DNA of 64,000 nt from Oscillospiraceae bacterium (GCA_025757985.1 CP107210.1:372001-436000); one strand, 5' to 3'. Positions 49,088 through 58,890 are shown, numbered from the stretch's first letter. Translations and numbers: made by a program. Notes: generated from the letters alone by a model not told the origin.

Positions 49088-51346
49088 ATGGAGCAGAACG
49101 AACAGCAGCTGATGAAGCTGGAAGGCACGGTCGAGCATGTGATCTTCGAAAATGCCGATACCGGCTATGCGGTTTTTGAGGTCGATGCAAACGGGACCGA
49201 TGTTGTGGTGGCCGGCAATGTGGGCGGTGTGGACAACGGCATGTCCGTGACGGTTTACGGCCACATGGTCAACCACCCCAGCTATGGTGAGCAGTTCCGT
49301 GCCGAGACCATCGAGGCCCGTCTGCCCGAGGATACAAGCGCCATTTTAAGCTATCTTTCCAGCGGTGTGCTGCCTTATATCGGACCCTCCACCGCCAAAA
49401 AGATCGTCTCCCGCTTTGGAGAGGATACCCTGACAGTCATCGCCGAGACGCCGCAGCGCCTCTGTGAGCTCAAGGGCATCACCGAGCAGAAGGCCGCCGT
49501 CATCTCCAATGAATTCCGCCGTATGTACGGTGTGCGGGAGGTCGTGGCATGGTTTGCCCGCTACGGGCTGACCGCCCAGCAGGCGGTCACTGCCTACCGC
49601 GCCTTCGGCCCGCATACCGTGGAGGCACTGACCCAGAACCCCTATCTGCTTTGCGGGGAGCCGCTGCAGCTCAAATTCGGTCAGGTGGACGGTATTGCTG
49701 CCGCCCTGCAGTTTGAGACAGGCTGCCGCCTGCGGGTCACAGCAGGGCTTTTGTATGCACTGCGCCACAATGCAGGCAACGGTCACACCTGCCTGCCGCG
49801 CGGCAAGCTGCTGGAAACAACCTCGAAATTTCTGCGGGTGGCCCCGCCGGAAATCGAAGCCGGGCTTGAGGAACTGCTCTCAACCGAGGAGCTGCGCACC
49901 CGCACCTTTGACGGCACGGAGTATATCTATCTGCCCGATCTCTACGCTGCGGAGGAGGATATTGCCGCCCGCCTCGGGCAGCTTTCGACCTTCCCGACCG
50001 AGGCCCCCAAGACGCTGGACACCGACATACGCGCGCTGGAGATCGCACAGGGCTTCGCCTATGCACCGCTGCAGCAACAGGCAATCCGGCTGGCGCTGTC
50101 CAGCCGGGTGATGGTCCTGACCGGCGGCCCCGGCACCGGCAAAACAACAACGGTCAATGCGATTCTGGCCCTGTATGAGGCTATGTATGACCGTGTTGCG
50201 CTCTGTGCGCCCACGGGCCGCGCAGCCAAACGCCTGAGTGAGCTGACCCACCATGCGGCCTCAACGATCCACCGCCTGCTGGAGGTGGACTACAGCACCG
50301 GCAATGTGCGGTTTATCCATAACGAGAAGAACCTTTTAAAATATGATGTCATCATCCTCGATGAGATGAGCATGGTGGATGTCAAACTGTTTCAGGCCCT
50401 GCTTGCGGCGGCGCGCTACCACTGCCGCATCATCATGGTGGGGGACGCCGACCAGCTGCCCAGCGTGGGACCGGGCAACATTCTGGGCGAGATACTGCGT
50501 GCCGATGTTGTCCCTACTGTGCGGCTGACCGATATCTTCCGCCAAGCGCAAAAAAGCCTGATCGTCCAGAACGCTCACCGCATCGTGGAGGGACAAATGC
50601 CCCAAAAGGGCGGGGCACAGGACGATTTCTTCATGATTGAGGCCAACGGCCTTGCCTGCCAGAAGCTCGTCTGCGACCTCGTCAGCACCCGCCTGCCCAA
50701 GGCCTACGGCTTTGACCCGGTCCGGGATATTCAGGTGCTTTGCCCGACCAAGGTCGGCCCGACCGGCAGCGTGGAGCTGAACAAGCGCCTGCAGGAGATC
50801 CTGAATCCGCCCGCCAAGGGCAAGGCACAGCTTGGCACGGCGGAGAGCGCCAAGATCCTGCGGCTGGGTGACAAGGTCATGCAAATCAAGAATGACTATG
50901 ACATCACCTTTGAGCGTCAGGGTGCGGAGGCCGGTGTCGGTGCCTATAACGGTGATATGGGCGTCATTACCGGCGTGGATGTGGACGCCCGCAGTGTTAC
51001 GGTGCAGATGGATGACCGCAAATATACCTACACCGCCGACCAGCTTAATGAGCTGGAGCCGGCCTACGCTGTCACGGTACACAAGAGTCAGGGGTCGGAG
51101 TTTCCGGCTGTTGTGCTGCCGGCGGCCGATGTGCCGGCGAGGCTGTGCTATCGCAATCTTTTGTATACCGGCGTGACCCGCGCGCGCAGGCTCTGCGTGC
51201 TGACCGGCACAGCCCGCACCGAGCAGGCCATGGTGCAGAATGTACGCCAGAACATGCGGTTCAGCGGTCTGCGCTACCTTTTAAAAGAGGCCGCGACCCC
51301 GGCGGACAATGGCAATACCAACTTAGCTATGGAGAACGATCCATGA
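49088..51346 (+). CDS. recD2: RecD2, ATP-dependent 5'-3' DNA helicase
   Basis: Superfamily 1B helicase of 752 aa. After an OB-like N-terminus, helix-hairpin-helix segments (about 95-145: LPYIGPSTAKKIVSRFG, LCELKGITEQKA) precede the motor. Walker A GGPGTGKTT lies near 346-354, Walker B ILDEMSMVD near 421, and AVTVHKSQGSEFPAV near 660. It lacks RecB/RecC partners here, as usual for RecD2, which acts in repair and fork processing. AAAGGAGGG precedes the ATG. The stop overlaps the mreB start (ATGA). Confidence 0.95.
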   Translation: MEQNEQQLMKLEGTVEHVIFENADTGYAVFEVDANGTDVVVAGNVGGVDNGMSVTVYGHMVNHPSYGEQFRAETIEARLPEDTSAILSYLSSGVLPYIGPSTAKKIVSRFGEDTLTVIAETPQRLCELKGITEQKAAVISNEFRRMYGVREVVAWFARYGLTAQQAVTAYRAFGPHTVEALTQNPYLLCGEPLQLKFGQVDGIAAALQFETGCRLRVTAGLLYALRHNAGNGHTCLPRGKLLETTSKFLRVAPPEIEAGLEELLSTEELRTRTFDGTEYIYLPDLYAAEEDIAARLGQLSTFPTEAPKTLDTDIRALEIAQGFAYAPLQQQAIRLALSSRVMVLTGGPGTGKTTTVNAILALYEAMYDRVALCAPTGRAAKRLSELTHHAASTIHRLLEVDYSTGNVRFIHNEKNLLKYDVIILDEMSMVDVKLFQALLAAARYHCRIIMVGDADQLPSVGPGNILGEILRADVVPTVRLTDIFRQAQKSLIVQNAHRIVEGQMPQKGGAQDDFFMIEANGLACQKLVCDLVSTRLPKAYGFDPVRDIQVLCPTKVGPTGSVELNKRLQEILNPPAKGKAQLGTAESAKILRLGDKVMQIKNDYDITFERQGAEAGVGAYNGDMGVITGVDVDARSVTVQMDDRKYTYTADQLNELEPAYAVTVHKSQGSEFPAVVLPAADVPARLCYRNLLYTGVTRARRLCVLTGTARTEQAMVQNVRQNMRFSGLRYLLKEAATPADNGNTNLAMENDP

Positions 51347-52401
51347 AACAATACGACATCGGAATTGATCTGGGTACAACCTCGATCATCATTGCGACCG
51401 AGGAGCAAGGTGTTGTGTTCCGCCAGCCGACCATCGGCGCGGTGGATACCCGCACCAACTCCATCCTTGCAGTGGGGGACGCCGCCCTGAAGATGGTGGG
51501 CCGCGCGCCTGCCCATATCGACCTTGTGCGCCCGCTGCGTGACGGCATTATACAGGATCACCGCATGACGAACGAATTGATCGTGCGGTTTGTCAACGAG
51601 GTCTGCCGCTCCCGTTTCTTCAAGCCGCGCATCGCCGTCTGCGTGCCGGCCGCTATCACCGGCATCGAGGCGGACGCCGTGGTGGAATCCGTCATGGCGG
51701 CAGGGGCCAGGCAGGTCTTTCTGGTGGATGAGCCTGTGGCCGCTGCGCTCGGCGCCGGGCTGCAGATCCGCCAGCCGCACGGCTGCATGGTTGTGGACAT
51801 CGGCGGCGGCTCCACCGATATTGCTGTCATCAGCATGGGCGGCCGGGTCAAGGCGGCCAGCCTGCCGGTGGCGGGCAACGCCTTTGACAACTGCATCGCC
51901 CAGTATGTGCAGGAAAAATTCCAGATTGCCATCGGCCCGCTGACCGCCGAGCAGCTGAAAAAGCAGGTGGCCTGCTGCACCAAAAGCGAATTTGAGGGTG
52001 TTATGGAGGTGCGCGGTCATTCTTGGGAGACGAACCTGCCTGCCCGCCGCGTTGTCTACACCCGCGATCTCTATGAGCCTGTGCAGGAGCTGGCCGCCCG
52101 CATTGCCGCTGCCGCCCGCAATGTGCTGGAAAGCACCCCGCCCGAACTGGCAGCGGATGTATCCTCCACCGGCGTGCTGCTGACCGGCGGCGGCTCTCTG
52201 CTGCGCGGGCTGGCAAGCTATATCGCAGGGGAACTGCACACCGATGTGGCCATTGCGCCCGACCCGCTCAACTGTGTGGCGCGCGGTACGGCCATCAGCC
52301 TGAGCGAGGGAAAATATCTCACCGCGGGCTTCCGCGATGCCACGCCCAAAAGCTGGAACAAGCGCCTGAACCACACCTATGACCCTTTCTCTGCGGAGTG
52401 A
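51343..52401 (+). CDS. mreB: MreB/Mbl-family actin-like cell-shape protein
   Basis: Bacterial actin of 352 aa that guides lateral wall synthesis. ATP motifs are GIDLGTTS (about 6-13), VVDIGGGSTDIAV (about 147-159) and LLTGGGSLLRGL (about 278-289). A short polar tail (KSWNKRLNHTYDPF) follows. The start overlaps the recD2 stop; this helicase-actin coupling has no known reason. No mreC or mreD follows, so it may be a paralogue (Mbl or MreBH-like) rather than the main mreB. Confidence 0.9.
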   Translation: MKQYDIGIDLGTTSIIIATEEQGVVFRQPTIGAVDTRTNSILAVGDAALKMVGRAPAHIDLVRPLRDGIIQDHRMTNELIVRFVNEVCRSRFFKPRIAVCVPAAITGIEADAVVESVMAAGARQVFLVDEPVAAALGAGLQIRQPHGCMVVDIGGGSTDIAVISMGGRVKAASLPVAGNAFDNCIAQYVQEKFQIAIGPLTAEQLKKQVACCTKSEFEGVMEVRGHSWETNLPARRVVYTRDLYEPVQELAARIAAAARNVLESTPPELAADVSSTGVLLTGGGSLLRGLASYIAGELHTDVAIAPDPLNCVARGTAISLSEGKYLTAGFRDATPKSWNKRLNHTYDPFSAE

Positions 52402-52408
52402 AGTGTGG

Positions 52409-52414
52409 TATAAT
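52409..52414 (+). promoter_or_regulatory. pcrA -10 element
   Basis: TATAAT 52409-52414, 66 bases before the pcrA ATG. The leader contains a degenerate GTAGGGGT..ACCCC repeat (52448-52465). Confidence 0.4.
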
Positions 52415-52480
52415 AAAAAATATTCTCTGCAGAGACAACCCGCCGTGTAGGGGTACGAACACCCCATGAAAGGACTTCCC

Positions 52481-55087
52481 ATGCCCGACATCACCACCGA
52501 ATATCTCGCCCTGCGCGATCAATATATCGAAGCCCGCTTTGCCCGGCTTAACTCTGTGCAGCGGCAGGCTGTCTTTGCCACCGAAGGCCCGCTGCTGATT
52601 CTGGCAGGTGCAGGCTCCGGCAAGACCACCGTGCTGGTCAACCGCATCGCCAACATCATCCGCTTCGGCTCGGCCCACGGCAGCCGCGAGCTGCCCCGCC
52701 CTGTGACCGAGGCTGACCTCAACGACCTGCGCACTGCTGTGGCCAACGGCCGCGACCTTCCCCGGGAAACCGCCTATCTGGCCGTGCGCCCGGCCCGGCC
52801 GTGGAATGTACTGGCCATCACCTTTACGAACAAGGCTGCAGGGGAGCTGAAGGAGCGACTGCGCGCCATGCTGGGGGACACCCTCGGCGGCGATGTCAAC
52901 GCCTCCACCTTCCACTCTGCCTGCGTGCGGATGCTGCGCCGCGATGCCGAGCGCATCGGCTTTCCCAAAAGCTTTACGATCTATGATTCCGATGACCAGC
53001 AGCGTGTGATCAAGCAGATCTACAAGGATCTGATGATCGATGATAAGTTCCTGCCTGTCAAGTCGGCCATTGCGCAGATCTCCTCCTTCAAGGATAAGCT
53101 CATGTCTGCCGAGGAGGTGGCCGGTGAGCCGTTTGCCAACACCAAGGCGCAGCTTATCTCCAAAATTTACACAGCCTACGCAGGCCGCCTGAAGACGGCA
53201 GGCGCGATGGATTTTGACGACCTGATTTTCCACACTGTCCGGCTGCTGCAAAACGATGCCGAGGCGCGGGAATACTACCAGAACCGCTTCCGCTATGTCG
53301 TTGTGGATGAGTATCAGGACACCAGTGTGGCCCAGTTCCATCTGGTGCGGCTGCTCGCAGGCGGCACCAACAATGTCTGCGTTGTCGGCGATGACGACCA
53401 GTCCATCTATAAATTCCGCGGCGCTACGATCGAAAATATCCTGAATTTTGAGAAGGTGTTCAGCGGTGCCAAAACGATCCGGCTTGAGCAGAACTATCGC
53501 TCCACCGCGAATATTCTGAACGCCGCCAACAGCGTCATCAAAAACAATATGGGCCGCAAGGGCAAGACCCTCTGGACCGAGAGCGGGGACGGCGAAAAGG
53601 TCCACCACTACACGGCCACGAACGAGCAGGACGAGGCCAGCCATATCGCTGATGTCATCGGCGAGCATCTGCGCGAGGGCGCGAGCCTGAAAGATCACGC
53701 CGTGCTCTACCGCATGAACGCCCAGTCCAACCCCATTGAAACCTATTTCGCCCGTGCAGGCATCCCATACCGCATTGTGGGCGGTCAGCGCTTCTTTGAC
53801 CGCAAGGAGGTCAAGGACATCAACAGCTATCTGGCCGTCATCGTCAACCCGCGCGATGATGTGCGGCTGCGCCGTATCATTAACGAGCCTGCGCGTAAAA
53901 TAGGCATGACGACCATCGAAAAGATCGGCGAGCTTGCCTCCGCTGCCGGTGTGCCGATGATGGAGATCATCGCCCATGTGCGGGACTACCCTGCACTGCA
54001 GCGTGCCGCCGCACCGCTGGAGCGGTTCTATGAGATGTACCGCGAGCTTTGTGATCTGTCAGTCAGTGAGCCGCTGGATGTGTTTGTCGGTGATGTTATC
54101 AAAAAGAGCGGCTACGAGGCCATGCTCAAGGCCATGAAGGAGGAGGGGGAGACCCGCCTCGAGAACTTGGGGCAGCTCGTCAGCTCAATCAAGACCTACG
54201 CAGACCAGAACGGCGAGGACGCGACCCTTGCCGGCTTCCTCGAGGAGGTCGCGCTGATCTCTGACCTTGACAGCTATGACAACGATGCCGACAGTGTGAC
54301 GATGATGACGATCCACTCGGCCAAGGGTCTGGAATTTCCCTATGTTTTTGTCATCGGCATGGAGGACGGCATCTTCCCCGGTGATATGGCCAAATATAAC
54401 GAGGAGGACATGGAGGAGGAGCGCCGCCTTTGCTATGTGGCCATTACCCGCGCCAAAAAGGAGCTGTATCTCTCGTCCTCCCGCACGCGGATGATCTTCG
54501 GCCAGACGCGCCGCAACCCGCCGTCTGCCTTCCTGAGCGAGATTGACCCGAATCTGCTGGACGAGAGCCAAAGCCCCGAGCTTGCCGGTTATGGCGGCGG
54601 TTTCGGCGCAGGGTACGGCAGCTACAGCACCAATGTGCCGGGCGGGCGCAGCGGCTACTCCGGCGCGTCCCGTGGCTACCTGAACAGTGAGTACAACGCC
54701 CGTCCGCGCGGCGGTTTCGGCGGTGGCTACAGCAGCGGCTTTGCCAGCGGCGGGCATGAAAGTCCCAACAGCTATGGCGGCCGCCATACGGTGCAAAGCA
54801 CAGGCTTTGGCTCCGGCTACGGCCGCAGCCGCGGGGCAGGCAGCGCAGTCCCGGCCGGGGCAGGCACCTCCACACTGGCGGGCGCACCGGCCGCAGCGGC
54901 CCCCAAAAAGAAGGAAACCGTCAGCTATGCGCCCGGCGATGTTGTGGATCACCGCGTATTCGGCCGCGGCACGGTATTGAAGGCAACGCCCATCGCGGGG
55001 GACTGCATCGTTGAAATTCAGTTCGACCGCGTAGGCGTCAAAAAAACAATGGCCAACTATGCGCCGCTGAAAAAGGTGGAGGAATGA
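52481..55087 (+). CDS. pcrA: PcrA/UvrD-type DNA helicase with long Gly/Tyr-rich linker
   Basis: Essential 3'-5' superfamily 1A helicase in repair, replication and transcription-coupled repair. The 868 aa have Walker A LAGAGSGKTTV (about 41-51), DEYQDTS (about 275-281), QNYRSTANIL and AKGLEFPYVFV. Residues about 702-806 are a low-complexity Gly/Tyr/Ser/Arg linker (GYGGGFGAGYGSYS and similar). The C-terminal Tudor-like RNA-polymerase-binding domain (about 813-868; YAPGDVVDHRVFGRGTV) is kept. ATG 52481 follows AAAGGA at 6 bases. Also near the start is a roughly 40-aa insert (FGSAHGSRELPRPVTEADLN). Confidence 0.96.
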   Translation: MPDITTEYLALRDQYIEARFARLNSVQRQAVFATEGPLLILAGAGSGKTTVLVNRIANIIRFGSAHGSRELPRPVTEADLNDLRTAVANGRDLPRETAYLAVRPARPWNVLAITFTNKAAGELKERLRAMLGDTLGGDVNASTFHSACVRMLRRDAERIGFPKSFTIYDSDDQQRVIKQIYKDLMIDDKFLPVKSAIAQISSFKDKLMSAEEVAGEPFANTKAQLISKIYTAYAGRLKTAGAMDFDDLIFHTVRLLQNDAEAREYYQNRFRYVVVDEYQDTSVAQFHLVRLLAGGTNNVCVVGDDDQSIYKFRGATIENILNFEKVFSGAKTIRLEQNYRSTANILNAANSVIKNNMGRKGKTLWTESGDGEKVHHYTATNEQDEASHIADVIGEHLREGASLKDHAVLYRMNAQSNPIETYFARAGIPYRIVGGQRFFDRKEVKDINSYLAVIVNPRDDVRLRRIINEPARKIGMTTIEKIGELASAAGVPMMEIIAHVRDYPALQRAAAPLERFYEMYRELCDLSVSEPLDVFVGDVIKKSGYEAMLKAMKEEGETRLENLGQLVSSIKTYADQNGEDATLAGFLEEVALISDLDSYDNDADSVTMMTIHSAKGLEFPYVFVIGMEDGIFPGDMAKYNEEDMEEERRLCYVAITRAKKELYLSSSRTRMIFGQTRRNPPSAFLSEIDPNLLDESQSPELAGYGGGFGAGYGSYSTNVPGGRSGYSGASRGYLNSEYNARPRGGFGGGYSSGFASGGHESPNSYGGRHTVQSTGFGSGYGRSRGAGSAVPAGAGTSTLAGAPAAAAPKKKETVSYAPGDVVDHRVFGRGTVLKATPIAGDCIVEIQFDRVGVKKTMANYAPLKKVEE

Positions 55088-55088
55088 T

Positions 55089-55862
55089 ATGTTAGTTCAG
55101 CTCATTGCCCATACGAATGACCCCGAGAAAACGATTGCCGCAGCGGCGAAGCTTTGCTACTCGGACGCACATATTGAAACGCTGCTTGACGGTCTGACGC
55201 CTGAAAAGACGGCGGCCTTCCTGCAAAAGCTGACGGATCTCGGCCATGCCAGCCCAATCGAGCATGCAAGCTTCACCTTTGGCATCGAGGGCGTGTCCCG
55301 CACCTTTTTGGCACAGGTAACGCGCCACCGCATCGGCAGCTTCAGCGTGCAGAGTCAGCGCTATGTCCGGCTGGACGATTTCCGCTATGTCATTCCGCCG
55401 GAGATCGAGGCTATCCCTGAGGCCAAGGCGCAGTTCATTGCCTCGATGAACGAGGATGCCGAAAAGTATCTTGCGCTCGTCCGTACATTGGAAGATGCCC
55501 ACACGGCACGCTTTATGGCCGAGGGTCTTACGGAAAAGGCCGCCCGCGCCAAGGCCTCCAAGCAGGCCAATGAGGATGCGCGCTTTGTGCTGCCCAACGC
55601 CTGTGAGACCAAGATGGTCATGACGATGAACTGCCGCAGCCTGCAGAATTTCTTTAATCTGCGCTGCTGCAACCGCGCCCAGTGGGAGATACGCGCTGTG
55701 GCCGATGAGATGCTGCGCCTTGTGTTGCCGCTGGCACCGCATGTCTTTGCGGCGGCAGGCCCGCGCTGCCTGACCGGCCCCTGCCCGGAGGGTCGCATGT
55801 GCTGCGGCAAGCAGGCCGAGGTGCGCGAAAAATACGCGAAGCTCAAAGAGGAGGCAGTGTAA
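55089..55862 (+). CDS. thyX: ThyX, flavin-dependent thymidylate synthase
   Basis: Methylates dUMP to dTMP using FAD, NADPH and methylene-THF without using DHFR. The signature RHRxGxxSxxSxRY is present as RHRIGSFSVQSQRY (79-92), with DNA/dUMP residues in ETKMVMTMNCRSLQNFFNLRC broken into shorter blocks and the C-terminal CxxGKCP-like CPEGRMCCGK tail. The 257 aa match the family. It starts 1 base after the pcrA stop and ends just before tmk, so dTMP is made and phosphorylated by neighbouring genes. Confidence 0.97.
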   Translation: MLVQLIAHTNDPEKTIAAAAKLCYSDAHIETLLDGLTPEKTAAFLQKLTDLGHASPIEHASFTFGIEGVSRTFLAQVTRHRIGSFSVQSQRYVRLDDFRYVIPPEIEAIPEAKAQFIASMNEDAEKYLALVRTLEDAHTARFMAEGLTEKAARAKASKQANEDARFVLPNACETKMVMTMNCRSLQNFFNLRCCNRAQWEIRAVADEMLRLVLPLAPHVFAAAGPRCLTGPCPEGRMCCGKQAEVREKYAKLKEEAV

Positions 55863-56537
55863 ATGGGGCAGCTTATCATTTTTGAGGGGCTGGACGGCTC
55901 CGGCAAGGGAACCCAGACAAAATTGACGGCGCAGCGCCTGCAGCAGCAGGGGTACGATCTGCGGCAGATCACCTTTCCGGACTATGAAAGCGAGTCCTCG
56001 GCACTGGTCAGGATGTACCTTTCGGGTGCCTTCGGCGATAAGCCTGATGATGTGAACGCCTACGCGGCCTCCAGCTTTTATGCCGTGGACCGCTATGCCA
56101 GCTATAAGACCGGCTGGGGTGAGTTTTACCGGGAGGGCGGTTTGGTCCTCTCAGACCGCTATACGACCTCCAATGCGGTGCATCAATGCTCCAAGCTGCC
56201 GCCGATGCACTGGGATGGCTTTCTGAACTGGCTGTTCGACTTTGAGTATAAGAAGTTTGGCATCCCTGCGCCGGACGCCGTGGTCTATCTGGCCGTTGAT
56301 CCCGAGGTCTCCCAGCGGCTGATCACCGAGCGTTACCACGGTGATGAAAGCAAGCGTGATATTCAGGAGCGGGATGCCGAGTATCTGGCACGCAGCCGCG
56401 CCGCCGCCGAGTACTGCGCCCGTACCCTCGGCTGGCACCGCATCGAGTGTACCGTCAATGTCAACGGAACAAAGACGATGCGCCCGGTGGAGGAGATCAA
56501 CGATGAAATCCTTGCACAGCTGAAGACGGTCCTGTAA
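55863..56537 (+). CDS. tmk: Tmk, thymidylate kinase
   Basis: Phosphorylates dTMP to dTDP. The 224 aa have the P-loop EGLDGSGKGTQ (8-18), LSDRYTTSN with the DR pair (about 95-103), and a lid region ERYHGDESKRDIQERD (about 159-174). Its ATG abuts the thyX stop. A group near the P-loop is KG rather than KS, still compatible with P-loop function. It closes the pcrA-thyX-tmk run. Confidence 0.95.
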   Translation: MGQLIIFEGLDGSGKGTQTKLTAQRLQQQGYDLRQITFPDYESESSALVRMYLSGAFGDKPDDVNAYAASSFYAVDRYASYKTGWGEFYREGGLVLSDRYTTSNAVHQCSKLPPMHWDGFLNWLFDFEYKKFGIPAPDAVVYLAVDPEVSQRLITERYHGDESKRDIQERDAEYLARSRAAAEYCARTLGWHRIECTVNVNGTKTMRPVEEINDEILAQLKTVL

Positions 56538-56610
56538 AATGGGACCGGCATTCCGCTGATATAAAAGAACCACTGTGCAGAAGTAAAATTTGACAAAAGA
56601 GGTGAGGCCC

Positions 56611-57432
56611 ATGCTGCGCAAGGCAACCGAAGAAGATCTGTCCGCGCTGGTGGCGCTGCGCTGCAAAGCGGCCGGCACCAACCGCGCCGATGCCGCAGGC
56701 TGGCTGCAGAATGTGGCAGGGCTTGAAAATATTCTGGTGCTGGAAAAAAACGGCCAGCCCCCCGCAGCAATGCTGGCCGCCGTACCGGTCGAGTACGGCC
56801 AGCATCACGGCATCTGGCTTTGCGGGGCGGCGGGGGCACAGGGCGTGCCGCTGGACCGCCTGCTGCCCAAATGGATCGAAAGCTGTCTGCGTGCCTATGG
56901 GGCCAGCGGGTTTGACTTTGCCGTCATGACCTCCGATGGCACCCAGAATGCGGAAACGCTCAAGGCACTCGGCTTTGCCGGTCAGCTGCCCCTGCGGCTG
57001 CTGCAGACGCCCATCCGCCGCGATCTGCTCGCGCAGGCGGTGTTTGACAGCCTGACCGTACACAAGCTGGTCGAGATGCGCCATATCTACCAGCCCGGCT
57101 GCATCTGCCTGCCGGAGCAGGCGATGAATGAGATCATGACCCAGCTTTACCGCCGCGGGCTGACTGTGGTGTCCAACCGCCGCGGATACGGGTTATACTA
57201 TACCAAGGGCGATACGCTGCAATTTCTGGAATTGCAGGCTGATAACGACCACTGCGCCGACCTGCTGCTGCAGGCTGCGCGGGAAAAAACCGGTGCGCAG
57301 AATGCCCGTATCCTGCTTGCGGAGAACCAGACCCTGTATCTGGGGGCCGGACGCCGCTGCGGCTACGGCATGATCGCCTTTTTGGGCAGACCATTCCCGA
57401 CAACAGATGCGTATTTCAGGATGCTGTTGTGA
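56611..57432 (+). CDS. GNAT-family acetyltransferase-like protein
   Basis: A 273-aa protein with an N-terminal GNAT fold: MLRKATEEDLSALVALRCKAAG (helix 1 and strand 1), AMLAAVPVEYGQHHGIWLCGAAG (strands 4-5) and a second, less clear half with GLYYTKGD and ENQTLYLGAGRRCGYGM. It may be a double-GNAT protein with one degenerate domain. GAGGTGAGG precedes ATG 56611. The acceptor is unknown. It lies between tmk and mltG with no clear link to either. Confidence 0.7.
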   Translation: MLRKATEEDLSALVALRCKAAGTNRADAAGWLQNVAGLENILVLEKNGQPPAAMLAAVPVEYGQHHGIWLCGAAGAQGVPLDRLLPKWIESCLRAYGASGFDFAVMTSDGTQNAETLKALGFAGQLPLRLLQTPIRRDLLAQAVFDSLTVHKLVEMRHIYQPGCICLPEQAMNEIMTQLYRRGLTVVSNRRGYGLYYTKGDTLQFLELQADNDHCADLLLQAAREKTGAQNARILLAENQTLYLGAGRRCGYGMIAFLGRPFPTTDAYFRMLL

Positions 57433-57481
57433 CCGCTGAATCAAAAACCATCAACAGGAAACACAAAGTTAGGAGTATCCC

Positions 57482-58810
57482 ATGAGGATCAATCGTTCAA
57501 ATCCGGAACCGTCCGGGGCGCAGCAGCCCGCCGTACAGCCGCAGACTGCTGCCCCGCAGCAGCCGGCCCCCCGCCGCGAGGAGCCGCGTCAGGAGCCGCC
57601 GAAGCCAAAAAAAGAAAAGCCTAAAAAACGCCCCGAGCCCGAGGAATACGAGGCGTATGAGGAGGACGAGGAGGAAAAGCCCCGCCGCCGTTTTCCGGTC
57701 GGCTGCCTGATCGTGCTTGTGATTTTGGCTCTGGTCGGCTTCGGCGGATATAAGGTGTCCCAGTTCTACGCCGAGCTGGACGGTCAGGGAACGCTGGGCG
57801 AGGTACAGACTATCACCGTGCCGGAGGGCTCCTCCGTGTCCAGCATTGCCACGCAGCTCAAGGATTCCGGCGTTATCCAGTATGACTGGCTGTTCAAGCA
57901 GTATGTCAAGTACAGCGGCAAAGCCGGGGAGATTCAGTACGGCAGCTTTGAGGTCCAGTCCGGCATGGCCTACAACGAGATCATCAAGGCCCTGTCCGTT
58001 GTGACCCGCCGTCCCACCGTCAATGTAACGATCCCCGAGGGCACGACCGCTGTGGGCGTGGCCCAGATCTTTGTCGATGCCGGCCTTGTGGAGGATGTGG
58101 ACACCTTCCTGTCCTGCGCCAACGGCACCGATGGCTCGGACTGGAGCCAGTATGATTTCTGGAACGCTATCCCGGACAATGGCCGCCTGATGAAGTGCGA
58201 GGGGTACCTGTTCCCTGACACCTACAACCTCTATGCCGATGAGAGCGTCTATTACTATGTGAACCAGCTCTACGGTGAGTTTGACGCCAAGACGGCAGAT
58301 CTGGCCGATACCATCGCCGCCAAGGGCACCAGCCTTGACGATGTTGTCAAGCTGGCCAGCTTCATTCAGGAGGAGGCCGGCCTTGCCAGCGAGGATTCCA
58401 AGGTCAGCGCCTGCTTCCACAACCGTCTTGAATCGGCTGACCCGCAGTGGGCGGAGCACAAGCTGGAATCCAACGCTTCGAGCTATATTATGCAGGACCG
58501 TGAGAACAACTATCTCTGGAATTCCCCGACTGCCGAGTATTTCGGCTGGCCGGAGCAGGGAGCTATCCCGGAGGATGTGCTGGCTCTCTATGACACCTAC
58601 GCCATCAGCGGCCTGCCCGCAGGCCCCATTTCCTGCCCGGGCTATGCCGCCATCGAGGCAGCGCTGAACCCCGACCAGCAGTATCTGGACGAGGGATACT
58701 ACTTCTTCGTCACGGGCCACCCTGACACCGATGTGGCCGGGCAGTATTTCTACGCCAAGACTGCGGACGAGCATTACCAGAACTGCGTCAAGGCAGGCTG
58801 GGCCTCGTAA
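57482..58810 (+). CDS. mltG: MltG, endolytic murein transglycosylase
   Basis: Cuts nascent peptidoglycan near the membrane and helps set glycan length. The 442 aa have a long Pro/Glu/Lys-rich cytoplasmic tail (1-72), one membrane helix (about 74-92, CLIVLVILALVGFGGY), a LysM-like part (ITVPEGSSVSSIATQLK) and the YceG domain with FPDTYNL and catalytic Glu in ASFIQEEAG (about 294-302). The tail is longer than in the Escherichia protein. GTTAGGAG precedes the ATG. In Bacillus the homologue sits near U32 peptidase genes, as here. Confidence 0.95.
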   Translation: MRINRSNPEPSGAQQPAVQPQTAAPQQPAPRREEPRQEPPKPKKEKPKKRPEPEEYEAYEEDEEEKPRRRFPVGCLIVLVILALVGFGGYKVSQFYAELDGQGTLGEVQTITVPEGSSVSSIATQLKDSGVIQYDWLFKQYVKYSGKAGEIQYGSFEVQSGMAYNEIIKALSVVTRRPTVNVTIPEGTTAVGVAQIFVDAGLVEDVDTFLSCANGTDGSDWSQYDFWNAIPDNGRLMKCEGYLFPDTYNLYADESVYYYVNQLYGEFDAKTADLADTIAAKGTSLDDVVKLASFIQEEAGLASEDSKVSACFHNRLESADPQWAEHKLESNASSYIMQDRENNYLWNSPTAEYFGWPEQGAIPEDVLALYDTYAISGLPAGPISCPGYAAIEAALNPDQQYLDEGYYFFVTGHPDTDVAGQYFYAKTADEHYQNCVKAGWAS

Positions 58811-58831
58811 GGCCCGCAGCTGTCTTTCACG

Positions 58832-58860
58832 ACAGGGCCGGGCATACCCGGCCCTTACGG
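58832..58860. repeat. GTAGGG-family palindromic repeat
   Basis: Arms AGGGCCGGG and CCCGGCCCT enclose CATA, ending TTACGG. It lies between mltG and the U32 peptidase gene. Confidence 0.6.
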
Positions 58861-58890
58861 GTGAATCATGTAAAAACGGAGGAATCATCA

